The notes beneath the pieces were generated by a model. The model worked only from the letters and a program-made list of their open reading frames with translations, had not been told where the DNA came from and searched no databases. Source: Antennarius striatus (taxonomy: Eukaryota > Chordata > Actinopteri > Lophiiformes > Antennariidae). From it: a stretch of 64,000 bases of DNA. The position numbers and the translations under genes are program-made. Positions 13,022 to 25,089 of the stretch are shown here, piece after piece (positions within the stretch are counted from its first letter, which is position 1; each line of letters begins with the position of its first letter). The DNA lies in the NCBI RefSeq assembly GCF_040054535.1, contig NC_090787.1:15095001-15159000 (forward strand). Reading direction: 5' to 3'.

Positions 13022-16000
13022 ATGACCTCGACGAAGGAAGACACCTTATCCCCGGACGAACTGAGGAAAAGACTCTATCAAACTTTCAAGAATAAAGGAA
13101 TGCTTGATACACTCAAAGTAAGCCATACCAGCAATTCCCCTTTGTCAACTTTATCCGCTTTTTAGAAACGTCTTCTGTTCTCTTTCACTCCTTTAATCCG
13201 ACGCAGACTCAGCTTCGCAATCAGCTCATCCATGAGTTAAAGCAGCCATCTGTAACTGGGGGAGAACCAGTTCCCAGACCAGTTCGGATCAAATCTCATC
13301 CCAGTTTGGTTTTGGCCTGCAACAACATCGTAGCAGATCATCTCCGCTCCTCTCAGTATGAATACACCCTGTCTGTATTCTACCCTGAAAGTGGTTTATG
13401 CAGGGACAAGGTGAGTATAAACTCTATTTTTCTATTTAACAAGGAAAAAACAAGCTTGATTGCAGATTAATATATTATGTCTGTTCTGTTTTGGCAGGTT
13501 GCCATTAAAGACCTTCTTCATCTCCTTAATATTCATCCTCAATCAGACCTTTACAGATGCTTGGTAATTAATTTTATAGTTCGTCTTGTAAAATTCTCAA
13601 TTGTTTAAATGAGAAAACGTATAAAGTGCTGTTACTAATAATGATGTTATATTTTTGCAGTCTTCAAACAAAGATGATAAAGGTATGTTCATTATGGGGT
13701 TTTTGTTTGTTTTATAAACTTTTATAAAATTGCTTCTTCCTCCACGACATTGGCTTTTACATGTTTTATTTTTACTTTATAGGGTTCCTCATCAACCTGC
13801 TAACTCAGTTAACACACCTTTATGCTCAGAAGTTGTGCCATGATGCTGACACTCAGACAGCCATTGAATTAAATTATGGAGACTCTCTTGGTATGATGAA
13901 ATGTATTAAATTGTATGCTTTCTAGTAAATGGTTTTTACTGTCCTTTAATATTCTATTCTTCTATTCACAGTGGAGAAGATGAAAATGATTGACAAGGCA
14001 TATGAGAACTTCAGTTATAGCGGAGACAGATGGTTTTCCTTTGAATCAAAACTGGATGCCTTTAGAAAAGATACTGAGGTACGATTGGAAGCTGAAATGA
14101 ACGCAAAGGTAAATATATTTTTTTAAGATAATGGATCCCAAATACTTCAAGATTTAGGGATGGCTTATTTATAATCTGGTAGAGTTGTCTTGGTTAAGTG
14201 ACTTAATCATCATGTTTGTTTTTTCTTTATATGTAAGATGCTGCATTTTAAAGATTTTGAAATTGCCAAAGTTAGGATGGAAGAAAAAGCAAATTTTCAA
14301 AAAGAATTTGATAAGATGAAGCAAGAGCTGGAAAGGACTTATGAAGTGAAGGCAAAGAGTTTGATGGACCGGGAGAAAAATGCTATTGATCGGTTGCAAA
14401 AACAACAAGAGGTAGGTCAATGCTAATAGAGTGTTGTGTCTTGTTTAATTTTTTGGAGAGAGTGACCTAATAAAATTCTGCCATTGTTAAAGTGTTGATT
14501 GGAATAATTTCCAGTTGTTTGAATTCACTTGATTTTTTTTCTCTTTCTTATTTTTTCAGATTGAAGAAAAGAATGTATACATGCAGAGACAATCGGTCCT
14601 GAAAGAAATCGAAACATTACGGAACAGAGAAAATGAGTTCAGGATCAGAATGGAATCTTTTGAAAAGTGAGAACTTTTTTTTAACCGTGTAAGTTAGTGA
14701 AGGGCATTTTCACTTTCACTGTGACGTCTGTTTGATAGAGAATGGTCATTTGTTTGGTAATAGGACATGTCAGATTCATGAGGAGAAGGTCAAGAACATT
14801 GAAGAGTTGCTGAGGAGGAGAGAACTGGCAGTGAAGACGATGGAGGACACACATGACCACAGGCTGAAGAATGAACTTTCTAAGTATGTAACAGGTTTGT
14901 TTTTGCTTTGTGTTGATGCTGCTTCTCTGTTGGTTACAAACACTTAGTCCTCTTTTTAATTACCTCCTCTTATTAGACATGGATCTAATCCTAATCCTAA
15001 ACCACCCTCAATAATAGTACAGATGATAGAGATACAGCAACTGTCTTGAGTTTAAATGTATATATTAAAATTTATCATACACTGTGCACTGGCGTCGCTC
15101 CCAGAGTTTTCCCCGCCTCACGCCCTCAATCAGCTGGTATCATACAGTGCATGTGAAAGGAACTATCAACAAACTCTACAGGTTCATTTTAAATAAATCA
15201 GTACTCATGCGAAAAATAAAATGGTGTGGTAAACTTTAAACTCATGTAAAAAAAAAAATGCTGGTGGTTTTTATCATTCTTTCCTCATGTAAACTATTTC
15301 TATGATGGCCAAAGCACATCTTTAAACATCCCTTTCTCAAATGGAGCAATCTGTCAGAATTACAGAAATGTTAGATGAAGAAAATTGACAGAAAATATCC
15401 AGGTTTTGTCAGAACAGTTGATTTTACGACACTAATTTAAAATCTGACTCTACACGACATTAAGTTGTCTTTTGAAACCTTCTGTCGTTTCTCTATCACC
15501 TTGCTCTCGATGTTTTTTGCATTTCCTACTTCAGTCAGCTCAACGTCAAACTCTGCAGAAGCGTCGGACTGACACATTCATTTTGATCAGATGTGTTTTA
15601 GCAGCCGAATGTCTGTAACAAGCTGGGCAAGAAGTCCCCAGGACCCAGAAGTCTGTGGTTTCATGGTGTGATGATCATTTGGGACAGTTGTGCTTGGGAA
15701 CCCTTTTATTTCCTTTTTTTTTCATTTTCACCCACTTTCACTGTCCATCTTCTTGTCAAAGTACCCATTCCAAACTTTCAGCTGTGCAGCAGTTATAATG
15801 TAATATATTCACTACAGTGTTAATGCCTCTTGATATGTTAGCATCACACAACCAGCGGATGTCACTGTTCTATAGGTTTAAGGTGAAACTTATATCCAGT
15901 ATGTCCCATGCACATTAAAAATGTGAAGTCAAGATCTCCGGTTATGAATTTATTCCTTTCTGTGCTAAAATATTTTTCTTCAACTATTCTGAATTCTGTC

Positions 16001-19000
16001 ACAGATGAACAATCATCAAAAAATATCAGCTAGCCATTAGTTTAGTTGGTTACACCCCAAATTCAGAAAAGGAAATTTGTCTGACTATGTTTATCATTTT
16101 GTTATCCCTTCAAATCTGTGTCTCTCATGTCACTTTTTGATATTTGATTTTTATTTCCTCCTCGAATCAGGTATCAGCTTGAGTTGAAGGAGGACTTTAT
16201 CAAGAGGACAGAAAAACTCACAGAGAATGAGAACCGGAACAAAGGTCAGTATTTGGAATAATCCACATTTCTTGGGTGTTTGTGACTTCCCCCGTTTTGA
16301 CTACAGTCACACCCTTTTTTTCCAGACGAAACTGCTCGTATCCAAAAAGAGGCCGCTGTAATTGATGACAGATTAGAGGAGCATAGAAGAGCATGTTCAG
16401 AGCTGACACGGCTGCAGGTGAACAACCCAAACCAGTCACAATAGTGTTAATTTCACACGTTTAATTTAGAACTCTGCAGAATATTTCAGGCCTACCTGAT
16501 CAAATATGGAATATTCACACTGGCAGTATGGATTAAATCCCTAGTCTTATTTTGCCTGTCCTTTTCTTCCCCCCTCTGCTGTCTTCCAGGTTGAGCTAGA
16601 TACAACGCAACAACAAGCTTCTCTGCTGACTCAGCAGAATGAGCTGTTAAGGGAAAGACTGGAGACCATGAGCGACTATTCCACTTTGAAAAGCAAGAAA
16701 GCCGAGCAGCAAGGCCAGCTGCGGCTGCTGAGGAAACAACTGGAGGAGGCCCAAGAGACAAATCGGCTTCTCCATGAAGGTGGGGGCTCTCTGCTGACAT
16801 CACATTCCTCCTAGAAGTAAAGGCATGCTGCAGTTTTCCTATCGAGTTGACTGTACGAGTGTTGAGAAAAGGTTCATTTCTTCTGTTTTTCCTCGTTTGT
16901 CACACTTAAATGTTTCAGATCATCAAAAATTGTCATTTAAAACTTTAATTAGAGAAACGGACAATGTGAGTGCACAGAAAATCCGTGAAGATGAATCATT
17001 ATTCAAAACCTTTTTCTGCTAGAGAACAGAATTCATGCTCCAATCGTTTGCAGTAAGCTTATTTTGATTTGCTTTTGATTCACCTTGAAAGTCTCACATG
17101 AACGCTATATTTGACCATTTTCTCTCTAATTGTGGGGGCTTGCAGTTCTCTTGACGACCTCTTGGATCAGTTGTCAATGTGCCACTCCACGTCTTTCATA
17201 TGTGAATAATGGTTGTCACCATGGATCACTGGAATCCCAAATCCTTAGAAATGACATTGTAATCATTTCCAGACTGATATTTATGTCTTAGTTCCATTTT
17301 TTAACCTGGTTTTGAATTTTTGAATTTCTTTACATTCGGCGTTACATATAATTCATTCAATGAAAAGATTTTAGAAACTGCATTTAGAGTGATCTGAGTT
17401 GGGCCTTATTGTCAGTGATGGAAGATGCAGTGTTCTGTGAAGCATTATGTTAGCTTGTCCCTCTGTTTCTGGCTCCACTAAGTCTTAGTGAATGTGTCTT
17501 GCCTGCCAGTGTGGGGCCTCTGTGCTGTATTTGCAGCTTTATACACATATCTCTATTGAGAAGCCAGTGAGGGAATGGGAAGTGGAGTAAAGGGGAGCCC
17601 ACACCGGACATAGACAGAGGGCTTCCTTTTCTATGGCAGACATCCAAAACTTGACAGATCTCTGAAGGATACAGTATTCTTCCTGTTACAGGAAGGGATT
17701 GGGGAGCAGTGCAACGCTCCCCTTGTTTCTATGAAAAAGCAGCAATCTGGATCTGAGCCTCTTTACTGCCATCGTGGTGAGATCTATGTAGCTATAAATC
17801 ATCAGCTGGAACACATTAAAATTACAACTTGAATCAGAACGACTGTGGTGTATCACCAGGTGTTTTTCCATCAGATGGCTCTCCCACCGATGTGGTCGTT
17901 GAACTGGATGCGTTATATATGATGTTTGATGCTGATGACCCTCCTTTCAGATTTGGGTAAGCCATCTAAAGAGCAGCTGGCCTTGCAGATGGAACTACGG
18001 AGGCTGCAGAGTGCTCACAAGCTGGAGATGGACGAGTTGGAAAACCAGAAACAGGTGCTGCAGGCACAGCTCCAGAGTGAGGTCAGTCACATCACACCCA
18101 CCCGGTGACTGTGGGAAACTATGTGCTCAGCTTTTTGCTTTTTTTTTTTTTCCATGAGATTTTGCCTACCTTTGCAGAAGTTCTTGTGTAATTGTGATTT
18201 CTGTTGACCTGTCATCTGTTGTTTCCTGCAGGTAGAGCGGTGCGCTCAGCTCAGCACTCAGTTAATAGAGAATGAGGAGCAATCACAATGGATGAATAAA
18301 CACGTGCAAGAAATTAAGACGCAACTTCGCCAAACTCAGCAAGGTACACAATGACTGGACACGCATGTCTGCCACATCTTGGTTTGATCAGTCACAGTGA
18401 ATCATACAGTTGTCTGTATGGCGTTATATTAAGTATTTTTTTAAATTATGATGTTGACGTCATTTATAAGTTTTATAAAGTGATTTCCACCCTTGGATCC
18501 TGAAAATCTACTGAACATCTCAAAGAACTTTTTATAAAATTAAATTCATATAATAACCACAAAGGAGAGGAATTCACTTTATAGTAATAGCATGCAGTAG
18601 ATCCTTGTAGTAAATGCATGTAAAGGCTTTTTAGTTGTAGCCACCCTCTTTCCTGGATTGTGCTCTTAAATGGTGGTTGGTCTTCTTTAGGGTTTGTTCA
18701 AGTCTCCTATTGTTTCCTTCTGTTTCTTCTCTCCCTTTCTTTTGTGTGACCCATGTGATGATGGCAGCTCTTGAGAATGAAGTGCTGCGCAACCCCAAAC
18801 CTTCACTTGTTGATCGCTCAGTGTTGGAGCTGAGCGCTAACAAGCTGGTTCCTCCTGACATCTATATGAATAGAGCACTGCTGAAATCCAGGGCGGGTTG
18901 TGATGATGTTTGTGAAGCAGGTGGGTCTGCGCAAGAACGCAAGCTGCGTTGGTTTGACTCTCCAGACACCAAGGCGCGCATCCAGGAGCTGCAGCGGGAG

Positions 19001-22000
19001 GCTGAAACGTTAGAGGAAGCCTACAAGAACCACCAGCAGAGGGCAGTACACTCCACCGTCACCCACAAGCTCCACACACGACCGATGTCACCTCATCAAG
19101 CACATACTTCATATCGTCCTGATTCTCCTCTAAGAAAGCACAAGTCTCACCTTCCACCGTCACGTTCATCTCACAAATCAAAGATTTCATTCAGACCTCT
19201 GTCTCCAAAGAATATCAGAGGCCTCTCTTCAGACACCTGTAACACTGGACCGCCTGCACAGCCGAGGGCGACACTCTCACAGGACACATTCCAACCCCAG
19301 AAGGCCACGGTTTCAACTGACCACAGTCTGTACTCAGTCACTGAGCCTCTGTTTCAAAGAGATGGACAACACAAAGGCAAACACAGAGCTCCGTCCGCAC
19401 CACCCTCTGCATCTAGAAACAACCTTCGCAAGGACATTTCAGAAGGTACCTTCAAAATGCTTCAACCTGTGACAATGTGTAACAACAGATGAGATGCATG
19501 AACCTCTTAAATGCCAAGAATTAAGTGATTAAACATTTATTTTACCTGCTCTCATATACTGCACATGACTAATTATATTACAGTATTTTCCGCACCACAA
19601 GGCGCACTGAATTATAAGGCGCATTGTCGGTTTTTGAGAAAATTACAGGCTTTTAGGGGCACTTTATAGTTCGGAAAATACTGTAATGCTTCACAATATA
19701 GAAACAAATCCCATGTTTTTATGTCAGTTTATTCCCATGACTGTTTTTCTAACGTGGCGTCTTTTCTACTTGATAGAAGCAGCTGCGTCTCAGATGGCGT
19801 TCTTGAAGCTGTCGCCTGACAGAAAGCTCCCGTGTGCGCCCCCCCAGATTGAGGTGGGGAGCTCTGATGACTTGTCCTCTGAGCTCAGTTCACCTCACAG
19901 TCCTCAAATGAAGAGCACAACACGAGACCAGTCCAGGTACCAGTATTAGAAATAACAAAAATATTCAATCCACTTTATTATGTTTAATTGTTAATATGTT
20001 GTTTATCAGCTGTTTAAAAAAAATAGGTCAAGCCAGAACAGAGCGCAGAGCTCAATACAACACATCTCACAAGTGTTTTTCCCAAATCTAACAAAAATAT
20101 TGATTTTACTGGCAGGCTCAGAGTTATTCAAACCCTCAATAACAAGCACCTGCAATGATTTGCAGAAACTCATGCTGCTCTGACCTGCTTCAAACATAAT
20201 TCAAATTCATACAGCAGGTACTGGCAGCTTTCCTGAGGAATCTCAGCCTCATGGGTAAAGACCTGTAGTTCTGTTATGTTGTTTATGTGCTATAGCCTCT
20301 TACCTCAAACCCCACCAGAGATTTCTGAAGGGATTCAAGTCAGGCAACTGTGACGGATTTTCTTGAAAAATCCAGGACTTCTTCTGAACCGGTTTATTTT
20401 TTATTTTTATTTTTTGAAGTTGTATTTTAAGTGGGATCCTTACAGGTGTCTTTTACGATTTCCTGATACTTGATGGATTCCATCTGACCCTCTAAATGCT
20501 GTGGGTTTCCAGTGTCTGAGAAGGCAAAGCGTCCTCAGAGCATCACAGAGTCAATCCCGTGTTCCTCTGTAGGTAGGGTGTTCCTGCTGAAGACTAATTC
20601 CCTCATGTTTTGCTTGCGTTCTGTTTCCAGTCCAGCAGAGCTACAGCCTGTTCTCTCCACTGCAGAGTCTTCCCCACAGCCTGAGAAAATAAGTCTTCAG
20701 GATCTCACAGGGATTTGTTCAGGTACTCTAAACTGCTACCTGTTTTTTTTTTTCTTTCTTTAGTGCCCTGTAGGTTTATTTTTGTCATTTAAGAACCCAT
20801 TTGAAATGTTCTGATGTTTTTATGTACCACAAGGGACTGAGTTTTTAATTAGTGATATACTGCATACAGGATAAAGTTGTTCAACTGTATCACTGTGCAG
20901 AATAAGAATAAGTTTATGCTTAAACCGGGATCATGGAATAACCAGTAGAGTTGCCACCAATCTTGGCAAATGCCCAGCAGGGGGCATTTGGGCGAGTCCA
21001 TTTAAAGTATCACTTATGTGATTAATGAAAATTTTGAATCGATACAAAATAATAAAGATACCCAGAACAGGAGTAACATACTGTATTTGTATAACAAATA
21101 GTAGCTTTGTGTAACAACTGTATTACCAGTGTAATACAATTGTTGAGGCTTGAAAAATAAAAGTGAGAATAACTCAAGCAGAGAAAGACTAGAAAGATCT
21201 GACTGGAAATTTTCAGAATACAATTTTATTTTTTTACAACGCTCCTAGTATGGGCATCGAACCAAATCTGCACCAACGATTACTACTACAAGGCCTCTTG
21301 TTGAATGCTTCACATGTATTTCAGGAAACCAAGTTTTATCATAACTTGGCCTCATGTAATGAGATTATGGCCAATAACATAATAACATATCCATTTTTTT
21401 GCTTTAGTGGTGCAGCTAAATATTTAGTCATTAGATTGAAGGACATAAAGCTGCTTGTCATCCTTACAACAGTGGCAGGTTGGTTCTGAGTGAGCTGGCT
21501 GCTGGGATACATGAATGTGTGTAACAGTGTTAGTTTCAATTTACTCACACATATACAGTACAAATGTTTGGATTTTGTAAAAGCTGTTTTTTAATGAGTG
21601 TGTGACCAGCCTCCAAAGTGTCCTTTCAGTGGCCCCTCACAATGGTGAAAATGAAGGGCAGCTGATTATGTATTCTGTGCCGGTTCTCTGGCCCTGTTGC
21701 ATTATTGTGGAACATAAAAGATCTCTTTGTACGTGTCTCCCTCCAGAGCCCAGCCACATTCCGGAGCTTCTCCTGGACACTGTCGTCGCTCTCTCTGAGG
21801 AGGCCCCCAATGGCCCCACTAGCCCCCACCCTCCCAGACTTCCAGGAGACGCTGTGGACCTCCATGGTGGAGAAGGTGAGTTGCTGGTCCTCCTCTGTTG
21901 ACTCCAAATGAAAACCTTTTGCTATTTTCAATTATACAGCATCAATTTGAGCGTCTGGTCCTCATTGTGGTTTTCATCATTAACTCACTAATTTAACTCT

Positions 22001-22947
22001 TGTCATTCCACTCATTTTTGAAGAATTTCCACATGCCTCAGGTGAATCACCTCCAGGAGAAGATGCAGAGGATGAGGAGCAGAGGTGGAAAAGGGAGCAA
22101 AAGGAAAGACAAGAACGAAGAGAAAGGGCGAGAGAGGAGGCCAGAGAGAGGGAGCAGCAAGAACTTGAAAGGCTGGAAAAAGAAATGGTAATGATTATCT
22201 CGCAAAACTCTTCCAGAGACACCTCTCTCTGATGAAAGTTCACCGTATCTTCATCTAACCAGCGTCTGAAAGAGGAGGATCAACAAGCCCAGGAAGAAGA
22301 GGAAGAGGAAGACAATGCAATTAAGATAGATGAAGAGCAGAAAGAACCGGTGGACAAACACGGACAGACTGAGTCCAAAGAAGAAAATCCACTAGAGAAA
22401 TACATGAAGATGGTTCTGGAATCAAGAGAGAAGCAGCAAACACAGGCGAGTTACACACACATTTTTGAATATGCTCTGAAAGCTGGACTTGATTTCAGAG
22501 AATCTGTCCAGTGTGTTAAACAGAACTTTAATTTTTCAGACGCCTGCGAGAGAAGAAAGACAAACGAGCCCAGAAGCCAAGAGTTTGTTCGATGAGAAAG
22601 ACGACAGGTAACTAAAAACCAGCCAGACAGACTGGAAGAAGAGATTAATGGCTTCATATAAGAACACAATAACTTTGGTTTTCTAATTTTAAAAAATACT
22701 GCTATAATAAAGTAGATTAAATATATTAGGTTAGATAATAGTCCCTCATAACAAAAAGAATGTGGTTTCATCTCCTCTTTTTTTTTTAATGTAACTTGTT
22801 CTGGAATTATGTTGTCTTAAGGTTGAGTTTGTTCTGTTTTTGGTTTTGCTTTTTACATTCCTGGAGGCTTTTACTTAATTAACATGATCTGGTTTTCCCA
22901 GCATTGCAGCAGACTCACACAAGGATGAAGATGATGATTTCTGGTGA
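13022..22947 (+). CDS. ofd1: OFD1 centriole and centriolar satellite protein
   Basis: Component of centriole distal ends and satellites needed for cilium formation. I can place 22 coding exons, all in frame: 13022-13117, 13207-13410, 13498-13563, 13661-13682, 13783-13890, 13972-14108, 14238-14411, 14560-14666, 14764-14883, 16171-16244, 16326-16417, 16590-16779, 17951-18081, 18232-18343, 18768-19445, 19777-19936, 20631-20722, 21747-21875, 22024-22187, 22263-22445, 22540-22607, 22902-22947. This gives about 1050 residues (human 1012). The N-terminus (SPDELRKRLYQTFKNKGMLD) and LisH motif (about residues 69-100, ADHLRSSQYEYTLSVF) are clear. Long coiled coils span exons 6-14, then ALENEVLRNPK, a disordered Ser/Pro-rich 678-base exon 15, a charged helix, NPLEKYMK, and a terminal DDDFW like human LDDSW. 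Start chosen at 13022: an in-frame upstream start at 12956 would add an unconserved leader. Confidence 0.95.
19579..19686. mobile_element. Short palindromic MITE copy A in ofd1 intron 15
   Basis: Begins ACAGTATTTTCCGCACCACAAGG and ends CGGAAAATACTGTAA, so its ends are inverted repeats. The interior has TATAAGGCGCA and TCGGTTTTTGAGAAAAT. The same family recurs at 30744-30903 (opposite orientation) and 38958-39118. The ACTATAAGGCGCA signature resembles ISL2EU (IS4EU)-type DNA transposons from memory. No transposase is present, so it is non-autonomous. Confidence 0.8.
20010..20600. mobile_element. Possible degraded DNA-transposon remnant in ofd1 intron 16
   Basis: About 590 bases between ofd1 exons 16 and 17 have a less AT-rich, protein-like composition. 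They include stretches such as CTGAAGGGATTCAAGTCAGG that recall antisense Tc1/mariner-like transposase DNA common in fish. It is frame-broken throughout and no inverted termini were found. Recognition is by impression only. Confidence 0.3.
22446..22539 (+). other. ofd1: GC-AG intron of ofd1
   Basis: Exon 20 ends ...CAAACACAG and is followed by GCGAGT rather than GT. The next acceptor is TTTTTCAG at 22539. Splicing here keeps frame (AAACACAG|ACGCCTGCG gives T-Q-T-P-A), while reading through diverges from OFD1. An otherwise strong donor context (CAG|GCGAGT) is typical of the minor GC-AG class. Confidence 0.8.
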
Positions 22948-25089
22948 GCCTGTTGGGCTGCAGTTCAACCATAAACGACTGCATTTCAGGTTGTGTGACT
23001 TTGTACTACTTTACCAGGTGTTAAGCATTTATTTTTTTTCTATTTCATAATTCTTTTTTCCATTATTGTATGTTTTACACTTTTTATAAAACAAGAACTG
23101 TTTGATTAAATTATACTAGACTGATTTACAATAACGATTGCAATAACCTCACCATACGAAACAAAAGAAACACAACAGAGAAGTTTATCTTATTTTAATT
23201 TTCATAAAAAACAGTAAACAGGCCAGTTGAGTAATGTCATAACAGGGTTGCCAGTCAGACAGGATGCTGGATTGTTGTCCTCCTGGTGATTGATGGGTAG
23301 CGTTTGTTCTTAGGTATTTGGTTCATTTAACAGGATACGCAGCATACGAAGATGAGATTCAATGAACATTACCTTCATTTACATCTGATTATTTGTCCTG
23401 CAGAGAACTGTGCAGGCGTGTACTACAATATCTACAGACATTGAGTAAAACACTAGGCAGAGACCTCCATCGGCATTGATACTTTGGTTGAATTTACTAT
23501 TTAGATTTTTGTATGATCTTTGTACATGACTCGTGAAGCAATGGTTATTTGAAAATTGAAAAATCAGTAATTTAAAGGAGGCCTTGACATAAAACAGTCA
23601 AGCAAAAAAAACCACTGTAAAAATCATGAATAAAAGAACCTAAAAAAAAAGCTAACTAAACTACGTCAAGTCGATTAAGTAAGAAAGGAAACGGGCAAAC
23701 ACTGCCTACTACTGATGTCAGCAAACACAACTGTACATCATGTCACTGCAGTAACAATTTTCTTCATGCAACAAAGATATCGTTATCTCTGTAACACAAC
23801 TAACAAAAAAAAAAGATTACATGAGTAATTATGTCAGCATTAGGACATTTGCACAACAAAAATGGGTGCAAATATTAAAAAAAAAAAAAAAAAAGTACAA
23901 ACAACTGGTTTAATATCCAAAATAACAAAAAACAAAAGTTCTTGACTTTTAACAAGTTAACACTTTCACACCATCAGCTAGATTGTTTTTCAGAGTACCA
24001 TTGCATATGGGACACATTGATAATCATATATCACTATGATCAGGCGCAATGAAAAACACGTATGCGGGTTCACAAAGTTCTCTTCGTTGGCAAGCCTTCA
24101 TCCGTTTTAATTTGCATAAATGAATACACATGGACCAGACGGTTAAGGTTAAATATTTGTTGGCAGCAGTCTGCATTGAGCAAGCGAGTTATTCTTGTGG
24201 AATTATGCATTGAATTAAATCCTAAAATATTGCAGTATGTAGAAGAGCTCCTGATGTGTGTGCTTGGTTTCATTAACACATGCTGTGAGTTTGAGGCATT
24301 TACAATTAAAATCTATTTGAACAAGCATGAGTTGTTTGTTCCTGTAATTTTTTTCCCCCCTACAGGCTGTTGTGCACATCTGAGGTAGTGTTAATGTAGA
24401 CCATGAGTGTTCTGAGGGACTAAGTAGCTTCATAACCAAAATTAGAATCTACAACCAATAATGTATAATTATCACCGGGATTAAGATTCCATTAAACACA
24501 TGAACCAAAACAACATAACTACTTCCTCTAAATAAATCCCCTCCTTCTTGACTGAAGTCATGTGACATGCCTTCTTCTGTCAGTACATGACAAGCTTCTA
24601 CAAGTGGTATGCTAACTCTGAATAGCTATAAGGCCTTATATGTAGTGTTTAATTAATATACAGTTATAGAAAGAGCAACAATAATAACACATTCCCTTGA
24701 TGAAAACTGGCTGCCATTGTTCAAATAGAAATAGCCAGGCTAAAACAACAAACTGTCATTGTTACCCTTTGTATAAGAGTCGTGCAATGTTTGAAGCTGC
24801 ACCAGCAAAATAAAAAAATGTTACATGCTTCCTTCAGAAACATAAAAAAAACAACAGAAAGGAAATTTGTAATTGCATTTCCAAAACACTTGTTGGTGAG
24901 TTAGTAAAGGGAGCAGCACAGATGCATTAGTCTGTTAGGAGCATGGTTAGTAATGCACAGCATCAGAGCAAACCGGCAGGATATTTTAGCTGAACATCGT
25001 CTTGGTCCAGTGGGGCCACAGTAGGTCGGCCACAGTGTCTGTGTATCTGTGTGTGGGTGTGTATTGAGAGTAGGAGGTGGGTAATGTCC
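22948..25089. other. Convergent 3' region of ofd1 and gpm6b
   Basis: About 2.1 kb without coding sequence between the ofd1 stop (22947) and the gpm6b stop (25090). It is AT-rich with poly-A tracts, for example at 23877-23894. ATTAAA near 23106 is a plausible ofd1 polyadenylation signal. Most of the rest is probably gpm6b 3' UTR; M6B genes have long 3' UTRs. Confidence 0.65.
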
